Source: Catonia carolina
Taxonomy: Eukaryota; Arthropoda; Insecta; Hemiptera; Achilidae
Direction: 5' to 3'
Assembly: GCA_035578175.1 (NCBI GenBank)
Contig: JAQMRL010000003.1
Location: 95,897,969-95,961,968, forward strand
Length of the DNA stretch: 64,000 nucleotides
Each line of letters starts with the position of its first letter. Position 1 is the stretch's first letter. Under the pieces are notes generated by a model. That model was not told where the DNA came from and ran no database searches. It saw nothing but the letters and a program-made list of their open reading frames with translations. A program made the position numbers and the translations under genes. Shown here piece after piece: positions 55,819 to 64,000 of the stretch.

Positions 55819-58089
55819 TGAAGTGTATATATAACTAGTAATGTATGAAGAAGGATGAAATTACCAAATGTCCTTAGCATTTTTGTTTAAAAACGTGGCA
55901 AAGCTAACGGTTAGCTGAGCCGTAGTTCTGACCTCCGTACATTAGTTTAAGTAAACATTTATAAAGAAGTACTTTCAGATGAGGGAGTAATTTTGATCGT
56001 CGGTACAGAAGACTGTTCAACTGTTTACGTCTACTTTCTAAAAATTTGCGCTTCACGTTTACATTTTTATCCACATTAGCCTTATGTCTACATGCTGTCC
56101 GACATAGTGAATTTAGCTAGTTTGTGTCATAGGAAAATTATTTATAAAGATACTGCATAGCAGGGTAACCGTGTCAGCATAAAAGTAACATGTTAGTTTT
56201 TATCTGGATAAATTGAATTAGGGATAGTCGAATAAGTTTTTGTGAAATGCACTAGAAAATTCCTAAATCGATGACAAACCTCCAAACTGTTTGCAAATAA
56301 AGATAAAACTGATAATCTTACAAATTAAAACTATATTAAACCATATGTGTAAAGAAGACGATTATCTAAATTAGTTTGATCCCAGCTCAAATAAAATTTG
56401 TATTATAAATCCAGTTAGATTATTCCCTGTTCGGGTCGAATAACTGACAATTTACTTTGATTAATATGATGTGTTGAATTTGAGATTATTAACCTGTTAT
56501 ATCATTTTTAGCTAACTTAAATTGAAATTGCAATTGCAATTTATAGCCTATTCACTAAATATCTAGAGCAGTACGGTCTAGAGATTTTCACAGGTAGTTA
56601 GTTACTTAATGTTCCGTTACGGAAGTGTTTTCAGCTTATTCAATATCAACTAATACAACATTTCCTTCAAATAACTGCATATAAAATTTCTTGTATTTCC
56701 ATACTGTTAATTTTCATAAATCCATTAGTATTTTCTCGGTAATTCAGTTGTTAAAATATTATCGAATACTATGTCTAAATTTAAAAATTTAATTCCCGGT
56801 TATGGTTGGAAAGAAATTTAACTCATTTAAACACCGTTATTGTTAATTAATATGATATAGTAGAACGTACTAAACGTTATATTTAAAACAGACATAGATT
56901 TATTAATTTATTGTTACGTACGTTATGTGATTATGTATCTCAATTAAGCAAAAAGGTTAGAACGATTTATAAAAAATTTGAATAATTTACTACGACAGCT
57001 ATTAATTTTAATTAGCTAAGTTACATGTGTTTTTAAATTATTTCTATTTATTAAAAAATCTCTGTTGATTTGATGTAAATTAATTGCTTTAAATTTTACC
57101 TTGATTTAAATTGAAATATTTAGTAACGTAGTGGTGACTGTTTGCAAATAAATAGACTATTTAATTTATCTTATGAAGATTTTTTTTCAAATAACATTAT
57201 TTGCAATCAGTTTTTTTAAAAATAAACTATAAACAAATCTTTTGAATTTACAAATCACAAGTTGAGGCCTTTTTATCTAAAAGATTATCTAAATTTAATA
57301 TTATCTAAAAAATAAAAAAAAATACAGCAGATAAAGTCGGATAAGAAATAATAAAAAGTTCAAAAATCTCAGAAAATTTCAATATTTTTGAATAGATTTA
57401 AAACAATAATTTAAAATGCAAGTTATTATAAGTTTGTAAAATGTAGGCTAAGTCAGACTCAAGATAAACTTACAAATTTTCATTTACGAGTTACACAGCA
57501 AGGTATATCTATCTGAGTAACAAAATGGCTTACCACCTGTAATCATAGCCGAAATTTAATTGTGTTCAAAGTGAAATTAACTGACTGACAATTGTTTATG
57601 AGTTAAATACTAAACAAACATTCAACGTACAAATGACCATAACAAATGCTCAGGTTTGAACAACCGGATAAACTGATCCTCTGAAAATTTAATTAAAATT
57701 GCTTAACTTCTGTTACCCTTGTACATTGTAGTCAAAACATAATACGTTTATTTATAAATTAGCAGCCACCACCGTTCGTTTCGCTCTGCATTCGTAAATA
57801 TTTCATTTTATTAACTAATCTAAAAATACTTCGTACTGAATTATTTCGGAGTAGTTACGTTTTTATTGACATAAACTTTTACATGTTTAATTGGCAACTA
57901 AAAAAAATATTGTACCCGTTTATATACGTTTGCAACATTTTATTGTATAAAAAATACCCGAACCAATCTTGATGCATTTTTAAAAGAAATAGAAAATATT
58001 CTTAGTCAATTGTTTAGATATGCAATAATGTTGACAATATCACCTGGATATTTATTCTACAAGGCTGGTTAGAAAAATAGAGAATACAA
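55819..58089. other. no recognisable feature (2.3 kb)
   Basis: AT-rich with no open frame of note and no repeat shared in the window. Confidence 0.5.
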
Positions 58090-58930
58090 AATATTAATCC
58101 AACCAAATCTATTTATGTTTCCCTTACTCTTCGAAAAGGAATATGCTCTAATGTCTTTCTTAATAACGTTCCTATATCTCAGAAGTGTGAAATTCGATAC
58201 TTAGGGCTTATCTTAGACAAAATACTTACGTGGCAGTCGCACATAAAAAAGAAAAGACTTCTATTAAATACAAAATTACGACAACTGTACCGATTTCTTT
58301 GTTGAACCTCTCCTTTGCCAATTTCTTCAAAATTACTGCTGTACAAATCATTATTTAAACCAGTTTGGACTTACGGAGTCCAGTTATTTGGCTCAGCACA
58401 ATCCAGTAATCTCAATCATCTACAGACGTTCCAATAAAATATTTTCCGTTTAATATTTAAAGCTCCGTACTACGTAAGTAACGACACTTTACACTTCGAT
58501 TTTGGGATTCCTACAGTTGAAGAAGTAGCACAGTCCTATTATAAAAAATTATTTTCGAAATTACTAAAAAATCCGAATCCTCTAATTCAAAAACTTCATC
58601 GCTTTCACCTTCCTGGGAATCCAGCCCGGCGCCTAAAAGAAAGATGGAATAGAGATTTTCTCTGAGTCCTAACTAAAGTAATAATAATTATAATAATATA
58701 ATAAAAATGAATTACAATTAAACGGACTAATTATCATATTTAATACTTACGTATACACCCAGAGATATATCAATGGGTATCAATCTTTGTCTTTATGTTT
58801 TCTTTCATGTTACTTAGTTATGTACTTACAACACATTTTCTAATAGTCATAATATGACTACTAGAAAATATATAATTATATTTGTGTACTGTTGACAATT
58901 TCAAATAAAAGATAATAAAAAAATAAAAAA
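58090..58930 (+). pseudogene. jockey-like RT C-terminus with 3' UTR and A-rich tail
   Basis: The plus strand reads NPTKSIYVSLTLRKGICSNV, NNVPISQKCEIRYLGLILDK, LTWQSHI, LRQLYRFLC, stop, ISSKLLLYKSLFKPVWTYGV, QLFGSAQSSNLNHLQTFQ, stop, IFRLIFKAPYYVSNDTLHFD, FGIPTVEEVAQSYYKKLFSK, NPNPLIQKLHRFHLPGN, ARRLKERWNRDFL and the natural stop at about 58663. About 190 codons in one frame with only two stops. The 3' UTR shares ACTTACAACACA with 52158-52985 and ends in an A-rich run at 58915-58930. 5'-truncated. Confidence 0.88.
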
Positions 58931-59039
58931 GTGTTCGGAATAAAAGTTTTAAACATAAATATCGTAGCACTTACCATATATTTTAGTTCTTTTTACGTTA
59001 TTTATAATCGCATCAACATTCTGATCATTTTTTTTTATT

Positions 59040-59450
59040 GCAGCTAAATCTACAATCTATTCTTAAGCAGAATAATGAGTAGATAAGTTTTCTTTGTTAT
59101 GACATGACCGAAGAAAACCCCCCAACGGAGGAACTCCGTGGATCTACTTTACGTGGTGTCTTGACGTTTCAGAATAAGTCCGTAGGATGTCTACGTTTTA
59201 GTCGGCGAATGATGTTTGAATTGTCTAACAACGAGATGGCAAGGTGATTTGTGTGTAATTCGTCTTCTTTGATATTTTGCACTGTATGCTGTGATCTCTT
59301 CTTGAACTGTGGGAATGTGGGAATCTCTGTGTAGTATGTTAATCGTTATGTACCAAGGCGAACCTGTGATTGTCCTGAGTAATTTCGATTAGAACCTTTG
59401 CAGGATTTCAATGTTGGAATGGGTTGCTGAGCCCCATAGTCATTAGAACA
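59040..59450 (-). pseudogene. jockey-like RT C-terminus, second subfamily
   Basis: The minus strand reads LWGSATHSNIEILQRF, stop, SKLLRTITGSPWYITINILH, RDSHIPTVQEEITAYSAKYQ, RRRITHKSPCHLVV (out of frame after this), with KRRHPTDLF-equivalent and KRQDTT. The 3' UTR has CATTATTCTGCTTAAGAAT. It matches 30930-31450 in both coding tail and UTR. It lies tail-to-tail with the plus-strand LINE at 58090-58930, about 110 bp away. Confidence 0.8.
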
Positions 59451-59504
59451 TTCTGGTCATTAGAAACTACTTTGGTTTATGAACCAGTTGGTTTGAATGT
59501 TATA

Positions 59505-59592
59505 ATTTTCCAGACCCTAGCCGAGAATCGAACCCGGGAACTCCGCTTTGCAGCGCAGCAAGCTAACCAATGGGACACGGAAGTGGCTTTTC
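59505..59592 (-). mobile_element. S2 SINE head, minus strand
   Basis: The reverse complement gives CCGTGTCCCATTGGTTAGC (A-box region), then CCCGGGTTCGATTCTCGGCTAG (B box), then GGTCTGGAAAATTATA, as in the S2 copy at 40515. It lies directly next to LINE-derived sequence. The body and tail are missing. Confidence 0.7.
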
Positions 59593-61014
59593 TTACGTTT
59601 TTTATGCATTCTGTAGGCTACATCAAATGTCAGTTTTACGTCATGACCATAATTAAAAAAAAAAAAATGGTTTTAATTTAGTTTTTCAGAAAATCGCACG
59701 TTTTATCTGAAATAAACCTTAAAAGTGCAATATTTAAAAATTTATTTTTCGTAAACCTTTTTTTGTTACAAAATTAATATTTTAAAATGTTTCTCAGCGA
59801 AAATCTGGGACTAAAATGGAAAAAAAAGTAAATTTTAAGTTTATAGGTCAGTAGATTTCGCTTTCATATGCTAAGACTTCAATGTAAATCTATCTAAAGC
59901 TACAAGTTGAATAATAAATAAATTTATTTAAATTTGTAGAAAAAAATATTTGTTTTACTTTCTATATTTTTCATACTTTTTTTTACTCTATAATGTTCAT
60001 ATACTTTATAATGAATGTTTCTCTTTACAGGAACCAAAGTGATCAAATTATGATCACCAATTTTAAAATTCTTTTTAGGTTTAGGAAAATTCTATTAATG
60101 TTTTACACTTTTGCCGTTTCTGGTTTAATGTTCTATATTTTTAACTGTGCAGAAGGACACAACTATGTTTGTAGCTCTGAAAGTAGGAGGTTAAACTCTC
60201 ATTTTAAACTTACAAACTACATTTAATAAGTTAATGCCTTTTACAGAACTGCTCTCCTAATTATTCATTTATTCAGTATTATTAGGCCTACATTTATTTA
60301 ATTAACATTGTGTAGCCGTTTTCTGGTTTTTTATGTTAATTTTTACGAAAGTTTGTCAAAATAAAATTTTAAACCTTTATTTTTATTTTATCGCTCTTCG
60401 TCGCTGATAAACATGCAACATACTTAAAAGCAAGATTATTTGATTATTTTTGTAACCACGTGTTAAAATCGCAATTTGGCAAAGTCAGTTTTCAAATATT
60501 ATCCATTTCCGTAAATTTGTAATTTATGTGTAATAAAATATCGAATTAACTAAACAAAATACTACAACACATATTATTTTTGACAGCATTGAACAGCTGA
60601 TCTTATGGATTAGGTACGTAATATATTACCCGTAGATTTCAGTGATTGTTGAGATCATTGTGTTTAAATTTAGCTGGACGTTGGCCAAATGTCTGGAGCC
60701 ACCATCATGGTTTTTGGTGATATACGAATAGTTATAATATGTAGGGTACACTCCAGTGAGCTTATCCTTTCCCCACGGACCTGTTCATGCACAAATTATT
60801 GTTATTGGCTTTCATAATAATTTTTAAGCTTATTCAAGATTAAGTCAGTAAACACATTCCCCTATTGGAAACAAAAGTTAAAATATACATACAGAAAATC
60901 AATTTTATACATGAAAAATCTATAACATTTTTACTTTATTTCATCGTCAAATCGTCGCTTTGCCATTAGTAAATATTGTGAGTTATAAAACAGTTGTAGT
61001 GGGGTTTTAACTAG
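59593..61014. other. no recognisable feature
   Basis: AT-rich. The 77-codon frame at 59993-60226 is not recognisable. Confidence 0.45.
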
Positions 61015-61105
61015 TTCAAATTTTTAAACCGTAAATGGGAATCGAATTCGGGATGTTCTACTTTACAGTTCAGTACGATAACCACTAAACCACGGAGAAA
61101 GCCAT
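61015..61105 (-). mobile_element. tRNA-like SINE head, minus strand
   Basis: The reverse complement reads TCCGTGGTTTAGTGGTTATC (A box) and CCCGAATTCGATTCCCATTT (B box, one base off) about 45 bp apart. A SINE head or decayed tRNA. The downstream part does not match S1-S3. Confidence 0.6.
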
Positions 61106-61373
61106 TTTCATGTTTTAAAAAAATCCTTTTTAAATGATTGAATATTTATCGTACAAATAATCTCATCCGCGCAAAGTGCGTTATATTTTTGCTAAACTCT
61201 CTCTACCTTTCTTCTCATCATTTATTATTGTCATTTTGTCATGAATTATCTATAATCTTTAATTTTTTTTTCTTAATTCTCTTCTGTCCTTTACCCTGAC
61301 TAATAGCCTACCTTGATTTCCTTCGTATCTTTTACAGTTTCTATGAATCACCTGTTCTGACCTACACCTCCAC

Positions 61374-61520
61374 AGCTTAATATTAACGCGCTAGCCTACA
61401 ACGCGGAGGTCCCGGATTCGACTACCGGCTAGCTTCTGGAAATTGTTAGACTACCATTCAAAACCCACCATACGTCGCTAAAACAAAGCTACTGCTGCTA
61501 TTTTAAATAAATAATAAAAA
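61374..61520 (+). mobile_element. S2 SINE, head partly missing
   Basis: AACGCGCTAGCCTACAACGC, then B box CCCGGATTCGACTACCGGCTAG, TTCTGGAAATTGTTAGAC, AAAACCCACCATACGTCGCT and a TTTAAATAAATAATAAAAA tail, colinear with the full S2 copy at 40515-40690 from the anticodon-arm region onward. Confidence 0.75.
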
Positions 61521-62354
61521 ATTAGTTTCGTAAATTTTAGACCCACTCGTTAAATAATGTCCACAACATCGAATTTTTCTTTTTCTTATAGAACCTATTT
61601 TTCCATTTTTCCATTCCTATAGAGTATTCCTATCCTAGATGTATGGGAATACTTTATAACTTCTTATACATTTATATATTTACTTTCCAATTTCATTTTT
61701 TTCGCCTCGTATATTTTCCTTACGACTTTTCTCGCTTTAATTTTGTATTTTCTTTAAAAAAAATTCTCTTTGTGATCGGAGATGTATTCTGATACAAATA
61801 ATTCTTCTGGTTTTATTATTGTATTTTAGCGTCTTCATATACCATTAAACGATGTCGATTTTTTTATTGTAAACCTTTTCTGTCCGTTGATATACTCTTA
61901 ATTTCCTCTTTTCTATTATTAAATTTTCGTCTTCATTGTCTCTTGGATTACACGACTTAGGTATTTAAGGTTAAGCTAAGCTATGTAAGCTTTTTATTAG
62001 CTTAGTTACTTTAGTGGAAAACCGCCCAAAAAAGCTAAAGAGTGTTTGGAACAGAGATTTTTTGCTCTTTAAAATTTAAGAAAATTAAAATATTATAATG
62101 ACAATAAAAATACTTTATTTCCTATAAGTTACAAGTAAATAAATTAATATTGAATCTAAGTTCTCATTGTTGTGTTTATCGATTATCTAGTTGTATATAT
62201 TTGTGTATGTTACATTTATGTTTTCTTTGTATTTTTTATCTATTTATGTAACGTGGTCACTAATACACCTAGTGAGCTAGTAGTCAATGCAACTTTAAAA
62301 ATGTTTAATAACTTACTACATTTTATACTAATATTTATATACATATTCATCTTT
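61521..62354. other. no recognisable feature
   Basis: AT-rich with pyrimidine-rich stretches. The 70-codon frame at 62172-62384 is hydrophobic and unrecognised. Confidence 0.45.
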
Positions 62355-62467
62355 AGTTTCCGTATTTGGTTGATTTTCATTTAGCACTCATGATAAATTA
62401 GGTTAGAGTTTTTTATTATATACATTGGCAGAAGAAAGTTGTGTGATTATTTCACACCAAATATTTT
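62355..62467 (+). repeat. solo 3' terminus of the Helentron-like family
   Basis: TTTCCGTATTTGGTTGATTT, TCATTTAGCACTCATGATAA, then CATTGGCAGAAGAAAGTTGT and the hairpin GTGTGATTATTTCACAC, then CAAATATTTT. This equals the last ~150 bp of copies A-D with one internal deletion. No body is present upstream. Confidence 0.7.
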
Positions 62468-63884
62468 ATCTTGCTTTAATACAAAAATTTATATTTATTA
62501 ATTAATTTTAAAAAAAATTTCAAAAGCAATCCTCTTTATTACTTGTTGACGTTGATAAAAATATCATTTATGAAAAAAATAATGATGTATTCTCAGTTAA
62601 TAAGACTAACGGTTTTCCTTTAAAATTTACTTTAGAAATAATTTATTATTCATGAGTAAACCTACATACTACGTTACCTTTTGTTCCTTTCCGTAACATT
62701 ATGTGCTTTCAGTATTTCTTTTCATACATTACTACTCATTATTTTTTTACATTCTTCTCGATTTTCTTTTTGAAGCATTCCTTTTTGTTACACTTCTAAA
62801 ATTTTCTCTTTATCAAGTCACCTTTCACATTTCTGTATTCATGTTTTATTTAATTAATTCTTTTTGTATGCACTCTAATTCTTTGTCCTTAAAGTCTTCA
62901 GTTTCTTTTTTATTTAATGTTATTAATTAAGACGGAAAAGAAGACAGAAAATTTCAATGTAAGTTACTTCACACTTCTTATCATAAGGGTTTTATTTACC
63001 ATCAAATAAGGATTCTCAGAAGGTAAAAAAAGACTTTTTTTACTTTATAGGCCTGTTTTCATTTTAAAAATTTAATATTTTAATTTTATGGTGCAAAAGG
63101 TAGGCGGTACTTTATTAATAATATTTTTAAATATTCAAAGAAAATGTGACACAAAGTAGACTACACATTAATTTCTATAATAAATTTATTATGTAAAATT
63201 TAATTAAATTCGTAATTAACTGTACCAATTGATAATTTTCTACTTTGGTGGGTGAGTGAATGAATGATGTGACAAAAATGATGTGAACGGAGAGCACCAT
63301 CCACTGACAGGTCTCCGTCATTTTATTTATTTATTTTTATTAAGTACTTCATTTATTTATTCATTAGTGACATGTAGTTCCTACCAGCAGATCCCTGTTT
63401 CGCTCTCTTTTTAACTGCCTTTGAATGTTGTTTAATAATATTGGGAAGAAATTTTACGTACTAGTTAATTTGGTTGAGCGAGGTCCGTTGGGTAGTTTCA
63501 AGAAAGTTGAAAAAAGTCTGTTACCAGACAAAGATTTTTTAAATCGTTACTTAAAGTAGCGTTAGAAACACAAATGTATATCTTAACAACCATTAGTAAA
63601 TTTATTTCACGCTCTGAATCTGAGCTATAGCCTACTGATGGTTTAGCAGATCATGAATTTGGCCGGTATAATCCAAATTGGTCTGAGAAGGGATTTGTAT
63701 ATCGTTATTTTTTGACTAAATGGAAATAGGCCTACTGTATGTCTAGTGTTGTCATTATTTATGTTAAAAGTTTGAAAAAATTAAAAAAAATATTTCCAAC
63801 TTTTTTATTAATAGCTATTCATATAGCAACTATTGTACGTTTACACAATCCGTGGGGAAGGATCTAGATGATGACTTAACTTTG
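62468..63884. other. no recognisable feature
   Basis: AT-rich. An ATTT-type run lies at about 63321-63340. The 75-codon frame at 62703-62930 is Phe/Leu-rich and unrecognised. Confidence 0.45.
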
Positions 63885-63985
63885 GCCTGCCCGTTGTTAA
63901 AATGGTTGTCGCCGCTGATTTCTACACCATGCCAGCAGTCTTGGTTTCGATTACCGGTTAGGCCTGGTATATTTTGATTGCTTAT
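63885..63985 (+). mobile_element. degenerate tRNA-like SINE head
   Basis: AATGGTTGTCGCCGCTGATT (weak A box) and TTGGTTTCGATTACCGGTTA (B box with one extra T), then GGCCTGGTATATTTTGATTG. The AGGCCTGG(T/A)A after the B box recalls the S2 continuation (AGGGTCTGGAAA). Cut off near the window edge. Confidence 0.5.
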
Positions 63986-64000
63986 GCTCGTGTATCATCC

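Noticed and set aside
1..64000. CRISPR arrays, operons, riboswitches, bacterial promoters or terminators
   Set aside because: The window is clearly animal nuclear DNA full of mariner, LINE and SINE sequence. No regularly spaced repeats or prokaryotic gene organisation exist.
1..64000. A hidden host gene split into exons
   Set aside because: Reading both strands I found no series of conserved coding blocks with splice sites. Only element-derived coding blocks were recognisable, though very short exons could be missed without alignment tools.

Overview
This is about 64 kb of AT-rich (roughly 70% A+T by eye) animal nuclear DNA. I could not support a single intact host gene in it. No open reading frame looks like a conserved cellular protein, no convincing exon series was seen, and there is no rRNA, functional tRNA or CRISPR array. 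Mariner, jockey-type LINEs, tRNA-headed SINEs and Helitron-related elements together point to an arthropod, most likely an insect. A hemipteran would fit the style of the repeats, but that is inference. The window is best read as a repeat-rich intergenic or long intronic region.

Recognisable content is almost all mobile-element debris. (1) There are at least 13 (14 with one weak hit) 5'-truncated jockey-like non-LTR retrotransposon pieces, nearly all from the C-terminal part of the reverse transcriptase and the 3' UTR: near 6.8, 9.2-9.8, 10.7, 14.2, 21.3, 22.4, 30.4, 31.2, 42.5, 47.6, 52.2-52.9, 55.5, 58.1-58.9 and 59.2 kb. (2) There are six ORF2 C-terminal tails from other LINE families. Three of these (32, 34, 39.5 kb) share a 3' end and pass into a trinucleotide microsatellite. 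(3) Two mariner DD34D copies (7.8-8.9 and 51.1-52.0 kb) have the transposase 5' part replaced by an inverted copy of the 3' end. (4) Six copies of a 0.8-0.95 kb non-coding element, plus one solo 5' end and one solo 3' end, have terminal/subterminal CTTTCTCTTGCC/GGCAAGAGAAAG repeats, a 3' hairpin and two internal tandem modules. I interpret these as Helentron-like non-autonomous elements. (5) There are seven loci of a ~380-bp repeat, here called R1, that begins with a conserved CAGCC-GAAA-GGCTG hairpin. (6) Several tRNA-headed SINE families are present. (7) Four TIR elements without transposase were found, with TA, TTA or TTAA-like flanks, at 6033-6474, 14485-15235, 25487-25846 and 29591-30147. 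(8) One half of a Tc1/mariner-superfamily element lies at 42.06-42.43 kb.

Layout: 0-7.5 kb holds an R1 fragment, two Helentron-like copies and a SINE cluster with a nested MITE. 7.8-9.8 kb is mariner plus jockey. 11-17.5 kb holds R1 copies, a Helentron-like copy and a Harbinger-like MITE. 18.7-26.4 kb has LINE tails, a Helentron-like copy, a SINE and a MITE. 26.4-31.5 kb has a piggyBac-like MITE and convergent jockey fragments. 31.8-39.7 kb has microsatellite-tailed LINEs, an R1 copy and a Helentron-like copy. 40-48 kb has SINEs, a Tc1/jockey junction, an R1 copy and a jockey piece. 50-55 kb has an R1 copy, a LINE tail, mariner, the best-preserved RT fragment and a Helentron-like copy. 55-64 kb has jockey fragments and SINEs. 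The remaining stretches are AT-rich and show nothing I recognise. The genes do not work together in any pathway. The value of the window is in element structure and in the nesting order, which records insertion history.
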